64,000 nt of DNA from NCBI GenBank assembly GCA_029863525.1, contig JAOTVL010000001.1, positions 24,113 to 88,112 on the forward strand. Direction: 5' to 3'. The DNA is from Gemmatimonadota bacterium (lineage in GTDB: Bacteria > Gemmatimonadota > Gemmatimonadetes > Longimicrobiales > Gaopeijiaceae). A model generated the notes under the pieces. It had not been told where the DNA came from and did not search any database. It saw nothing but the letters and a program-made list of their open reading frames with translations. A program made the position numbers and the translations under genes. This document shows positions 48,405-57,508 of this stretch, one piece after another (position 1 is the first letter of the stretch; every line of letters starts with the position of its first letter).

Positions 48405-50387
48405 TTAGCTACCCCCGTCGACTCGGGCCCGCAGGAAGGCCGGATCCATGTCCGGTGTCAGGCCGATCTGGTCGATCGCCACTTCGCCACCGTGCACGCG
48501 ATCGAACACGAAGCTGACGCTTCGGATCTGTCGGAGGTCCAACGAACGATTCCGCGATACGAAGTCGCCGAGCGGAATCGAGAAGGTCTGCATGATGAGC
48601 TCCCAGTGCGACTGGAATCGCTGCTCCTCCACGTCACGGCGGCGAAGCACATACGTCTCGAGCGGACGCCGAATCGCGCCATAGTCGCTGAGCGTGACCC
48701 GCGCGGTCTCTCCCGAGGCGTCCGTGATCTCGACGCTCAGGTCCACCGGCGGGTCCTGCTCCTCTTCCTCCGACCCCCGTCGTCGACGTGGCGGCGATCC
48801 CTCCTCCTGACTGTTCCTATCTACTTCGGCCGCGTCCCGATTCACGGCGTCCGCCTCGTCTTCCGCAGCCGGATCGGGGCGAGGCCCCGGTACTCGATTC
48901 GTCGGCGCGAGCATGAAGTCCAGAGTCGATCCCGCCCATAGTCGCATACCGGCCGCGAGACCGGCCGGCAGTTCCACGGAGTAGCGCGCGGGCGGGCCGT
49001 GAGCGGCCGTGTCGGCCCCGGCGATCCGGTTGTTCCAAGCGACGGTGACGGCTTGGTTCTCCTGCGAGGCCGACGTGTTGTTTCGATTGGACGACCTGAG
49101 CTCGAGCGTAGCCTCTTTCCACGTGGACAATGAGTCACCCCGGATCGAGACACCGGGCGCGCTGCCCGTGGTGACGTCGATGTCCTCTTCGAACGTCGCG
49201 AGCGCCTCAAAGCCGCTCGTCTCGAAGCGCGTCACGTACATCGTCTCTGGTAGCCACTGGCCAATCACCCGGTGGTCCCGGAAGATCGGCAGATACCTCT
49301 TGTCTCCCTTGGTGACGACGTCGACGAAGGCCGACACATAGATCTCCGCGAAGCGGCGTTGATCTTCCTCCGGAATCAGTCCGCGCAGGTCGAGGATCCG
49401 GGGGCTTCGAGGACCGTTGTCGTTGGGGCCCCAGACCGAGTTCCATTGCCCATGGTTCGCGCGATAGACATAGATGGCCGACTTGAAGTTGAAGTCATCG
49501 GGGTCATTGAACTTCAGGCGGTCGTATATGCGCAGACCGTGGAAGCTGGTTACGTCCCCGTCGTGCGATCCGTGGAAGGTGAGATAGCTCATGTCTTCCA
49601 CCACCACCTTGCGACCCGTCGGCAGGTACTGCCCGTCCACCGGCGCGATCGAAATGATGCCCTGGATCTCGTAGTCGAAGTCGAAGGTGAGCGATGCGTC
49701 GTCTGGATAGTGTGAAAGTCGGTTGAACGCGGCCGCGTTCGCGACGGCCTCCCCACCCCGCGAGTGACCGATTAGGACGACGTTATCGATGTCGACCTTT
49801 CCCTCGAACGGATTGCCCGCCTCCTGATTGAACTCGTCGAAGAGTTGCACGTGTCGAAGCAAGAACCAGCCCCGCGCGTCGTTCTCTCCCCTGATCCCTC
49901 CGTTGATGAAGTTCTCGTCGACACTCGCCAGGATGTAGCCTCGACTCGCGAGAAGCTCGCCCAGATAGTCGTACCCGGGGTCTGAAAAGTCGCGCATGTT
50001 GTGGTTGCCGTGCACGACGAGGACGAGGGGGAACGGCCCCTCCCCGTCCGGATACCACACCCGGGCGTTCAGGGGCATGTTCTCCGGCGTGAACCCCCAG
50101 TAATCGTTGCGCTCCTTCGCGGAGCCACCGAGGTCGACCATTTTCGACACGTCGACGGTCGGGGTCTCGATGGTAACCGAGTCGCGGTATTCGGGACGGT
50201 TCTTGTCGGTGCCGGACCCGTAGTACATGGTCAGGACGTCGTACTGGCCCGCCTGGCCAGGGTCGGGTGCTTCGAGCGCTTGTCGCGAAAGCACGACGCC
50301 GGCGTCACTCGGTGTGAGCTCGAGCGCGGGCGTGCAGCCGACGAGTCCGATCGTGGCGGCCGTCAGAAGTCTGGGCGTTCTTGTCAT
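48405..50387 (-). CDS. Large alpha/beta hydrolase lipoprotein with C-terminal accessory domain
   Basis: ATG at 50387 (MTRTPRLLTAATIGLVGC) gives a lipoprotein signal; starts at 50396, 50399 and 50423 are in frame. The 660-residue protein has an alpha/beta hydrolase domain at about 75-390: PFPLVLVVHGNHNMRDF (oxyanion), DIDNVVLIGHSRGGEAVANAA (nucleophile) and IYVYRANHGQWNS (probable catalytic His). The C-terminal third looks like a carbohydrate-binding or jelly-roll module (SFVFDRVHGGEVAIDQIGLTPD) interrupted by a low-complexity charged insert (AEEDEADAVNRDAAEVDRNSQEEGSPPRRRRGSEEEEQDPP). Substrate unknown; esterase or depolymerase activity is plausible. Confidence 0.8.
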   Translation of the reverse strand: MTRTPRLLTAATIGLVGCTPALELTPSDAGVVLSRQALEAPDPGQAGQYDVLTMYYGSGTDKNRPEYRDSVTIETPTVDVSKMVDLGGSAKERNDYWGFTPENMPLNARVWYPDGEGPFPLVLVVHGNHNMRDFSDPGYDYLGELLASRGYILASVDENFINGGIRGENDARGWFLLRHVQLFDEFNQEAGNPFEGKVDIDNVVLIGHSRGGEAVANAAAFNRLSHYPDDASLTFDFDYEIQGIISIAPVDGQYLPTGRKVVVEDMSYLTFHGSHDGDVTSFHGLRIYDRLKFNDPDDFNFKSAIYVYRANHGQWNSVWGPNDNGPRSPRILDLRGLIPEEDQRRFAEIYVSAFVDVVTKGDKRYLPIFRDHRVIGQWLPETMYVTRFETSGFEALATFEEDIDVTTGSAPGVSIRGDSLSTWKEATLELRSSNRNNTSASQENQAVTVAWNNRIAGADTAAHGPPARYSVELPAGLAAGMRLWAGSTLDFMLAPTNRVPGPRPDPAAEDEADAVNRDAAEVDRNSQEEGSPPRRRRGSEEEEQDPPVDLSVEITDASGETARVTLSDYGAIRRPLETYVLRRRDVEEQRFQSHWELIMQTFSIPLGDFVSRNRSLDLRQIRSVSFVFDRVHGGEVAIDQIGLTPDMDPAFLRARVDGGS

Positions 50388-50516
50388 GGGCCCCATCATG
50401 TCAGTCGTCTCGAAGACTGGCAATCGACGGTCGGCGGGCGCCGACCCGAGCGGTAGAAATCCGACAGGCGGACGTTACTATTTCTTTCGCCTTTCGTAAG
50501 CCAACAAGGGAGTAAC

Positions 50517-50990
50517 ATGGCCAACCCCACGGTCACCATCGAGACGAACCACGGTACCATCAAAGCCGAGATGTTCTCGGACGTCGCGCCGGAAACGGCC
50601 GGCAACTTCATCAAGCTGGCCAAAAACGGATACTACGACGGGATCATCTTCCATCGGGTAATCGACGGATTCATGATCCAAGGGGGAGACCCCACTGGCA
50701 CGGGTCGCGGCGGTCCCGGCTACACGATCAAGGACGAGTTCGCCGACGGACTGGCACACACCGAGGCCGGGATCTTCTCGATGGCCAACGCCGGACCGAA
50801 TTCCGGCGGCTCGCAGTTCTTCATCACGCTCGCGGCGACGCCGTGGTTGGACGGCAAACACGCCATCTTCGGAAAGGTGACCGGGGGCATGGACGTCGTT
50901 GCGAAGATCGGGAAGATCCAGACCGGTCCGGGCGATCGGCCGAAGGACGACGTCGTCATGGAAAAGGTCACGGTCAGCGAGGACGACTGA
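50517..50990 (+). CDS. Cyclophilin-type peptidyl-prolyl cis-trans isomerase
   Basis: The 157-residue protein is a minimal cyclophilin without signal peptide: VTIETNHGTIKAEMFSDVAPETAGNFIKLAKNGYYDGIIFHRVIDGFMIQGGDPTGTGRGGPGYTIKDEF, then FSMANAGPNSGGSQFFITLAATPWLDGKHAIFGKVTGGMDVV. The catalytic Arg (FHRV), the FMIQGGDPTGTG motif and the SQFFI strand are all present. It speeds prolyl isomerisation during folding in the cytoplasm. A good AGGGAG ribosome-binding site lies just before the ATG. It is divergent from the hydrolase lipoprotein and likely monocistronic. Confidence 0.96.
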   Translation: MANPTVTIETNHGTIKAEMFSDVAPETAGNFIKLAKNGYYDGIIFHRVIDGFMIQGGDPTGTGRGGPGYTIKDEFADGLAHTEAGIFSMANAGPNSGGSQFFITLAATPWLDGKHAIFGKVTGGMDVVAKIGKIQTGPGDRPKDDVVMEKVTVSEDD

Positions 50991-51014
50991 GCCACCAAGT
51001 CTGGCCGCCTCGGC

Positions 51015-52007
51015 TCAACTACATGTCTGAGCGGCAAGCCACTGGACGGCCGCGTCCAGGACCCGATCGGTCGTGGGGTCACCGGTCTTGGCGCCACGGG
51101 AGACGATCTCGTCGGGCGTGAGCTCGGCTCCATAGATGGTCCCGGTCCGATCCACCATCGTGGAGACGGTAAGAAAGATCACCGCCCCGTCGATGAGCGG
51201 GAACGCCGAGTTGGCCGTCGAGACACCCCAGGTCGGCTCACCGAACGAACGGGCGCCGGCACGACCGCGGAAAGCGACCGCTACGGCTTCACCGGAGCTC
51301 GCAGTCTGGCCGTCCGTGAGGACGGCCACGTACGGACGAGGAGTCTCGAGTTCATATGAGGGGCTCGCAGCCGTGATGACGACATCGTCGATGCTCGCCT
51401 CGCCCGCCGCATAGACCCACGACTTGGTAAGCGAGTCCGGGTCGATGAAGAAGCCGACCGTATCCTCCCCCAGGATCGGACCGACACCGGCGACCATGGG
51501 CCACATGTTGCCGCCCGTATTGCCACGGACGTCGACGACCCATCGGCAGGTCGCCCCCAACGTGTCGACCCCCTCGATGAGCCGGTGGTACTCGGAGGCG
51601 AGCGCGTCCGCGTCCGCGCCACCGCCGGAAAAGCGAGTGACGTCCACGTAACCGATCTCCCCCAACCGCGAAGCCGAGGGTTGATCGCCCTCTGGAGCCG
51701 GAGGCCCCTCGATCGGACGACGAAAGAAGCTGTGCCCGTCGCCGAGCCGTTCGATGGCCGCCTCGATCGCGGGGTAGGTCTCTTCGATCGTCATCGCGCC
51801 CCCGGCATCCGCGATCGTCTCGGCGCGGAACGACGGCCAGTCGATCTCGTACCGATTGACCGACCAGAGCTGCAAGATATTGACCGCGTCTTCCAGGTAC
51901 GCCGCTGCATCGAGACCCAGAGCCCCGTCCGGCTCGGCGGGACCCGCGTCGGTGCACGCGGCCAGCAGGGGCAGGGCGAGCGGCCAGGCGATCGATCGTC
52001 GAAGCAT
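51015..52007 (-). CDS. S41-family (C-terminal processing-like) peptidase lipoprotein
   Basis: The 330-residue protein has a signal and lipobox (LALPLLAAC). It shows S41 family signatures: EAAIERLGDGHSFFRRP, DVRGNTGGNMWPMVAGVGPIL, YVAVLTDGQTASSGEAVAVAFRGRAGARSFGEPTWGVSTAN (catalytic Ser in TASSGE) and the later LTPDEIVS. No PDZ domain is evident, placing it with the tricorn-core/IRBP-like short S41 group. The Lys partner of the Ser is not certain. It cleaves peptides in the envelope. It lies 30 bp after the DPP4-like S9 gene on the same strand, so they form an operon. Confidence 0.85.
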   Translation of the reverse strand: MLRRSIAWPLALPLLAACTDAGPAEPDGALGLDAAAYLEDAVNILQLWSVNRYEIDWPSFRAETIADAGGAMTIEETYPAIEAAIERLGDGHSFFRRPIEGPPAPEGDQPSASRLGEIGYVDVTRFSGGGADADALASEYHRLIEGVDTLGATCRWVVDVRGNTGGNMWPMVAGVGPILGEDTVGFFIDPDSLTKSWVYAAGEASIDDVVITAASPSYELETPRPYVAVLTDGQTASSGEAVAVAFRGRAGARSFGEPTWGVSTANSAFPLIDGAVIFLTVSTMVDRTGTIYGAELTPDEIVSRGAKTGDPTTDRVLDAAVQWLAAQTCS

Positions 52008-52037
52008 GCGTCTCTCTGGTCTCGGGCGCCTACCCGG

Positions 52038-54365
52038 CTAGCCGATCGGCCGCTCCAATCGACCGATCTCGTACCCGGCGGGGGGCTCGGCTCCCAACAG
52101 GTGCCGAACGAAGTAGTCCCAACGCCTTCTCATCATGTACGGCTCATTCCCGAAACCATGTCCTCGGTTGGGGAGCATGAGGAGGTCGAAGTCCTTGTTC
52201 GCCGCGATGAGGGCGTCCACCACGAGCATCGTGTTGGAAGGAGGTACGTTGGTGTCCATCGTACCGTGTGCGATGAGGAGCTTGCCACGAAGGTTGCCCG
52301 CGAGGAGTTGGTTGGCCTGGTTGTCGTAGCTGGTCGTCCCGTCCGGGTAGACCTCCAAGAGCCCCTGCCACTTCTCGCCCCAGTCGTCCTCGTAGTTGCG
52401 ATTGTCGTGATTGCCCGCCTGCGACACGGCGACGTCGTAGAACTCCGGGTACCGCATGATCGCGTCGGCCGAAGCGAAGCCGCCCCCCGAGTGCCCGAAG
52501 ATCCCCACCTGTTCGACATCGATCCACGGATGGCGCTCGGCGAGCTGGCGGATGCCGGTCATCTGATCGGGCAAGCCGTTGTCACCCATGTTGCCGTAGT
52601 ACGCTTCGTGGAACGCCTTCGAGCGCCCGGGCGTGCCCATGGCGTCGAGCTCGATCACCACGAAGCCCAATTCGGCGATCGACTGCAGATCCCGATGCGC
52701 GGTTCGGAAGCTGCGTGAGCCGACCGAGCCGCTTTGGGGTCCCGGATACAGGTAGTTGACCACCGGGTAGGAGCGGCTCGGGTCGAAGTCCGTCGGGCGG
52801 AACAATAGCCCGAAGAGGTCTGTCTCTCCGTCGCGTGCCTTCACGCTGAATGGCATGGGTGGCTGCCAACCGGACGCCACGAGCTGCGTGACGTCGGCCC
52901 GCTGCAGCTCCATGATTTGGCGACCGTCCCGGTCGCGCAGGACGCTCGTCGGTGGCGTAACCGGCGTCGAGTACGAATCCACGATGTACTCGCCGTCGGG
53001 CGAGAGCGAAGTGGTGTGATTGGCGCTGTCCGGAGTGAGCAGCGTGACCTGCCCGTCATCGAGGCCGACCCGGTACAGGTATTGGAAGTAAGGATCGCCC
53101 GGTTGGCGCTCGTTCCCTACCACCGTGATCGTTCGCCCGCGCTCGTCCACGCCCACGATGTCGAGCACGTTCCAGTCACCGTCCGTCACTTTCCGCTTCA
53201 GCGCTCCCGACTCCGCGTCGTACAAGAAGAGGTTGCCCCAATTGTCTCGCTGGGAGAACCAGAGGATCTCCCCCGCGGACGACAGGTAGCGCCAACCGCT
53301 CTGTGACTCGTAGAAGGTCTCTTCGACCTCACGGAAGACTTCGCGCACCGTGCCGGTCCGGGCGTCCGCGAGCCTGACCTGAGCCACCTTGTGGTCCCGA
53401 GAGCTCGACACGAACACGAAGTGTGAGCCGTCCGCGCTCCATTCGAGATCCCCGAGCTGGCCACCGCACTCGACATGGTCGCTACACGTCGAGCGATGCT
53501 GATCGGGCTCCATGTCGAGCCGCACGACCCGGTCGTTCTCCGGTCGGTCCAGATCGACCACGATACGGTGGATCCTGAAGATCACCGTGTCCTCCGGCAG
53601 CGGATACCGCCACGCGTCGAGCTCGGGGTGGCCCACCTTGGTGCGGGTCACGTACATCATGCCGACGCCCCGCGCGTCGTGCTGGAACGTCGCGATCTTC
53701 CTCGAGTCCGGAGACCACTTCACGACCGGCCGGTCCCGACGAACCCAGCCGGCGTTGTTGGTGCCGTATCCGAAGTCCTCCACCCCATCACGGGTAAGCT
53801 GCGTCATCTCGCCGTTCAGTAAGTTGCGGAGCCACAGATCGTGGTCGCGTATGAACACCGCGAGCCGACCATCCGGGGAAGCGACCTCGTTAGGGCGAAC
53901 CGGGGAACGTCGCGGGTGGGTGGCGTCGCAGACGTACTCCCTCAAATCACATCGATAGAGCCCTCCGGCACGCACATCGATCAGGACCTCGTGCTCACCG
54001 AACGTGAGATCCTGAACAGGCAGATCGAGTGGATCGACCGCTGTGTCGAGCGCGGCCGAGAGTGCATCTCCCAGGCGCTCATGATCGAACGCCCTTCCCT
54101 GCTCCGCCGAAGTCGGGTCGACCATGAGAAATTCCGTGCCACCCGGGATCCGATTCCGATACCAGAAGCCGCCACCCGAAGTCCAGCTCGGTCGCACCGA
54201 TGTCCGGAACGCCAGCGGATCCGTATGGGCTCCGAGGAACCGCTCAGCGCGCTGGTAGTCCTCCATGGTCAGCCGTTCGGGAGCCTGTGCCGCAACGGGA
54301 CTCCCGATCCAGCCGAAGCACGACAGTGTCAGGAAGAAAACGGGGAATGCGATCATGGATCGCAT
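52038..54365 (-). CDS. Dipeptidyl-peptidase IV-like S9 peptidase, exported
   Basis: ATG at 54365 has GGAGG 6 bp before it and gives a signal peptide (MIAFPVFFLTLSCFGWIGSPVAAQ); total 775 residues. The N-terminal DPPIV propeller contains LTFGEHEVLIDVRAGGLYRCDL, HPRRSPVRPNEVASPDGRLAVFIRDHDLWLRNL and KWSPDSRKIATFQHDARGVG. The S9 catalytic domain has the nucleophile elbow GIFGHSGGGFASADAIMRYP, Asp in HGTMDTNVPPSNTM and His in LPNRGHGFG. It removes dipeptides from peptide N-termini, often after proline, in the periplasm. A palindromic element lies in its upstream region. Confidence 0.92.
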   Translation of the reverse strand: MRSMIAFPVFFLTLSCFGWIGSPVAAQAPERLTMEDYQRAERFLGAHTDPLAFRTSVRPSWTSGGGFWYRNRIPGGTEFLMVDPTSAEQGRAFDHERLGDALSAALDTAVDPLDLPVQDLTFGEHEVLIDVRAGGLYRCDLREYVCDATHPRRSPVRPNEVASPDGRLAVFIRDHDLWLRNLLNGEMTQLTRDGVEDFGYGTNNAGWVRRDRPVVKWSPDSRKIATFQHDARGVGMMYVTRTKVGHPELDAWRYPLPEDTVIFRIHRIVVDLDRPENDRVVRLDMEPDQHRSTCSDHVECGGQLGDLEWSADGSHFVFVSSSRDHKVAQVRLADARTGTVREVFREVEETFYESQSGWRYLSSAGEILWFSQRDNWGNLFLYDAESGALKRKVTDGDWNVLDIVGVDERGRTITVVGNERQPGDPYFQYLYRVGLDDGQVTLLTPDSANHTTSLSPDGEYIVDSYSTPVTPPTSVLRDRDGRQIMELQRADVTQLVASGWQPPMPFSVKARDGETDLFGLLFRPTDFDPSRSYPVVNYLYPGPQSGSVGSRSFRTAHRDLQSIAELGFVVIELDAMGTPGRSKAFHEAYYGNMGDNGLPDQMTGIRQLAERHPWIDVEQVGIFGHSGGGFASADAIMRYPEFYDVAVSQAGNHDNRNYEDDWGEKWQGLLEVYPDGTTSYDNQANQLLAGNLRGKLLIAHGTMDTNVPPSNTMLVVDALIAANKDFDLLMLPNRGHGFGNEPYMMRRRWDYFVRHLLGAEPPAGYEIGRLERPIG

Positions 54366-54718
54366 ATGGAGCCTCCGATGCCGGTGGAACGAAAGGCGGG
54401 GGCGGTCCGGACCGGTCCCGCCCCCCTGACAATCTGCCAACGGCCCAAAATGAGGGCAACGCGAAACGGCGCTCCGCCCCGCCCTCCGCCCCGCGCGCAC
54501 TCGAACGGCCGCTCTCCGACGGGCCGTGAGTGTGAGCGCGATGGGCACGACAAACGCGACGGTCCTCATACGAACACTCCACGGGTCGGGGTACTCGCCT
54601 TGGACGCCCGCACCGTGCCACCCGTCAATCCGTGTGCTCGGCGCCGTCCGAACAGTCTGGCCGGCACGCGAGTCGTCAACTACGGTTCTGGCTCCTAGAG
54701 CCCGTTCGGAGCAGCGTC
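54366..54718. other. Divergent upstream region between two S9 peptidase genes
   Basis: This 353 bp interval separates the DPP4-like gene (minus) and the second S9 gene (plus). Frames across it are open only by high GC and show no family pattern or plausible start with a Shine-Dalgarno. It contains the palindrome described separately at 54395-54422 and must hold the promoters of both genes. I see no convincing -35/-10 pair. Confidence 0.6.
54395..54422. promoter_or_regulatory. 28 bp imperfect palindrome upstream of the DPP4-like gene
   Basis: GGCGGG-gg-CGGTCC/GGACCG-gt-CCCGCC has a perfect 12 bp core palindrome and 6 bp outer arms. It ends 30 bp before the DPP4-like start on the minus strand. 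It could be an operator, or a hairpin in the 5' untranslated region of that gene's mRNA. Confidence 0.4.
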
Positions 54719-57490
54719 ATGAAGACCAGAATTCGCCGTCCCCTCATCGCCCTGGCGGTCGCGTCGATCCTCTCGCCCACGGCCGGGGCGACCCAGACCC
54801 AGCCCGGCGGCGAAGCGCTGGGCGACAAGCGCCCGTTGACGATCGCCGACTACAGGCTGTGGCGGACCATTGGTGACGAAGCGATCTCGAACGACGGAGC
54901 GTGGGTCGCCTGGACCTATTCACGCGTCCGAGGAGACGACACCCTCACGGTCCGCTCAGTGGACACAGGGGTGCGCCATCAGGTCTTGCGCGCATCGGGT
55001 AGCACCTTTTCCAGCGACGGGCGCTGGCTCGCATACTTCATTGCTCCGCCCTTCACCGAGGTCGAGGAGCTGGAGGGCGAAGGCGAGCCGGTGACGCGAC
55101 GGGCCGGACTCCTCGATCTGCTGTCCGGGGACACGTTGTCCTGGGACGACGCCGACCGGTTCGGCTTCTCGGAGGGAGGCGGCCACTTCTTCGTGAAGAA
55201 GCGGAAGGCCGACAGCGACGCCGAGCACGACGGTACGGACCTCATCCTGAGGAACCTACGGGAGGGGTACGAGGAACTGGTCGGCAGCGTCGCCGAGGCC
55301 GACTTCAACGATCAGGGTACACACCTCGCGTTCACGGTCGACGCACAGGAAGGAGACGGGAACGGTCTCTACCTCGTCGACCTCGGCACCGGCGCGAGAC
55401 GTGCGCTCGACAACGCCGACGAACGGTACGCGCGTCTGACCTGGTCCGAGCATGGGACGGCGGTGGCGGCGCTCCGCGGCACCAAGCCGGACGGGCTCGT
55501 GGAACGCACCAATCGACTCGTTGTCTTCCGCGCCGCACACACAGCACGTCCGATCCGCGTCGAGGTCACACCGGAGGCCAGTGGCCTGAACGGGGGGTGG
55601 GTGCTGAGCGAAAAGGGTGCGCTCGTCTTCGACGACGATGACGCCACGGTTTTCGTGGCCACGAAGCCTCAGGAAGAAGAGCTGGGCGACTGGCCGGAAG
55701 AAGGCCTCCCCCTGGCCGACGTGAATGTTTGGCACTGGCAGGATGACCGCATACAAGCGCAACAGCAGCGGCAACTCCAGTCCGACCGGAACCGGACCTT
55801 CGTGGCAGCGGTGCACCTGGACGACCGGCGGTTGGTTCACCTGGCAGACGAGCGCATGCGAACGGTCGAGATTACCAAGGACGGTCGGTGGGGCATCGGT
55901 CGTGACGACCGGGACTATGTCTCCGATTGGCGCCCGGACGTCGCTGATTATTACCGGATCGACACGCGCACCGGTGACCGCACGCTGGCGCTCGAGGCGC
56001 AACTGCGGACGCTGGGGCTCTCCCCCGACAGTGAGCACTATCTCTATTGGAAGGACGGGCACGTCTGGGACTACCGGATTGCCGAGAATCGCCACGTGAA
56101 CCTCACCGGGTCCGCCCCCGTAGACTTCACGAATCGGGAGTTCGACCGGTACGGCGAAAAGCCGCCCCACGGGCTCGCGGGATGGGCCGCGGACGGCGAG
56201 GGGGTTCTGCTGTACGACCGGTGGGATCTTTGGCTCCAACCGCTCGACGGGAGCGCAGCGCGCAATCTCACCAATGGCTTCGGCGCGGACGAGCAGATCC
56301 GCCTCCGATACGTCCGAACGGACCCCGACGAACAATTCGTAGATCTGGACGAACCGGTCCTGCTCGACGCATACGGGGAATGGACGAAGAAAGAGGGCTT
56401 CTTCGAGCTCCGGGGCAACGACCTCCGGCAGCTCACGTGGGAGGACCGCCACCTCATCCTGCGCGACAAGGCGGATGACGCCGAGCGGTATCTGCTCACG
56501 GTGGAAACGTGGCAGGACTTCCCGGACCTTTGGGTAACGGAAGGCTCGTTCGCCAACCGGGATCGGGTCAGCACCGCGAACCCGCAACAGGACGAATTCC
56601 TCTGGGGTTCGCGGATCCTCTTCGACTACACGACCGACGACGGGATTCCCCTTCAGGGCACACTCGCGATTCCGGAGACGTACCGGGACGGCGACAAGCT
56701 GCCCATGGTCGTGCGGTTCTACGAGAAATACTCGCAGGACCTACACCGGTATCCCACGCCCGAGTACCGGCATCAACCGAACTTCGCCGGCGTGGTCAGC
56801 AACGGATACCTCCTCATGCAGCCCGACGTACACTTCCGGATCGGAAGCTCGCACTCGGACATGCTCGAGGCGGTCGAGGCAGCGACGCGCAAGGTCATCG
56901 AAATGGGATACGCGGACCCCGACGCGGTCGGCTTGAGTGGCCACTCGTACAGCGGGGGCGGCAGCGCCTACATCGCGACTCGGTCGAACATGTTCGCCGC
57001 CATCGCCCACGGAGCCGCCCCGATCAACTTGGTCAGCGAGTTCAATCAGCTCTTCGTAGGCAGTGGCCAGAACAACCATTCATACGACATCTACGGACAA
57101 GGGAGGTACGCGACGGACCCCTATCGGGACTTCGACCTCTATTGGGACCAGTCCCCGATCTCAGGCGTGGAGAACATGAACACGCCGGTCCTGTACCTCC
57201 ACGGCGAGGAGGATCCCACGGTGAACTGGGAGCAGGGCCTCGAGTGGTACAACGCGCTCCGGTTCCTGAACAAGCCGATCATTTGGCTCTCCTATCCGGA
57301 CGAAGGCCACGGGCTTCGGAAGCTCCAGAACCGGATCGACTTCCAGTACAGGCTCCAGGACTTCTTCGACCACCACCTCAGGGGCATGCCCGCACCTTCT
57401 TGGATGACCGATGGTGTACCGCAGACCGAGAAGGACCGGCACCTGCGAGAGTACGCGCCACGCATCTTCCAGCGTAGGCCCATCGGGTAA
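54719..57490 (+). CDS. Exported S9-family (prolyl oligopeptidase-like) peptidase
   Basis: ATG at 54719 gives a signal peptide (RRPLIALAVASILSPTAGATQ) and 923 residues; the track start at 54632 has no signal logic. It has PD40-like propeller blades (YRLWRTIGDEAISNDGAWVAWTYS, DGRWLAYFI) and a S9 catalytic domain with VGLSGHSYSGGGSAYIATR (nucleophile elbow, longer than the usual GHSWGG), YLHGEEDPTVNWEQG (Asp) and YPDEGHGLRKLQN (His). It shares its ending (FFDHHLRGMPAPSWMTDGVP) with the S9 gene at 28095-30947 and is its paralogue. It acts on peptides outside the cytoplasm. It is probably monocistronic. Confidence 0.93.
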   Translation: MKTRIRRPLIALAVASILSPTAGATQTQPGGEALGDKRPLTIADYRLWRTIGDEAISNDGAWVAWTYSRVRGDDTLTVRSVDTGVRHQVLRASGSTFSSDGRWLAYFIAPPFTEVEELEGEGEPVTRRAGLLDLLSGDTLSWDDADRFGFSEGGGHFFVKKRKADSDAEHDGTDLILRNLREGYEELVGSVAEADFNDQGTHLAFTVDAQEGDGNGLYLVDLGTGARRALDNADERYARLTWSEHGTAVAALRGTKPDGLVERTNRLVVFRAAHTARPIRVEVTPEASGLNGGWVLSEKGALVFDDDDATVFVATKPQEEELGDWPEEGLPLADVNVWHWQDDRIQAQQQRQLQSDRNRTFVAAVHLDDRRLVHLADERMRTVEITKDGRWGIGRDDRDYVSDWRPDVADYYRIDTRTGDRTLALEAQLRTLGLSPDSEHYLYWKDGHVWDYRIAENRHVNLTGSAPVDFTNREFDRYGEKPPHGLAGWAADGEGVLLYDRWDLWLQPLDGSAARNLTNGFGADEQIRLRYVRTDPDEQFVDLDEPVLLDAYGEWTKKEGFFELRGNDLRQLTWEDRHLILRDKADDAERYLLTVETWQDFPDLWVTEGSFANRDRVSTANPQQDEFLWGSRILFDYTTDDGIPLQGTLAIPETYRDGDKLPMVVRFYEKYSQDLHRYPTPEYRHQPNFAGVVSNGYLLMQPDVHFRIGSSHSDMLEAVEAATRKVIEMGYADPDAVGLSGHSYSGGGSAYIATRSNMFAAIAHGAAPINLVSEFNQLFVGSGQNNHSYDIYGQGRYATDPYRDFDLYWDQSPISGVENMNTPVLYLHGEEDPTVNWEQGLEWYNALRFLNKPIIWLSYPDEGHGLRKLQNRIDFQYRLQDFFDHHLRGMPAPSWMTDGVPQTEKDRHLREYAPRIFQRRPIG

Positions 57491-57508
57491 CGCAGGAGGA
57501 CGCCGACC

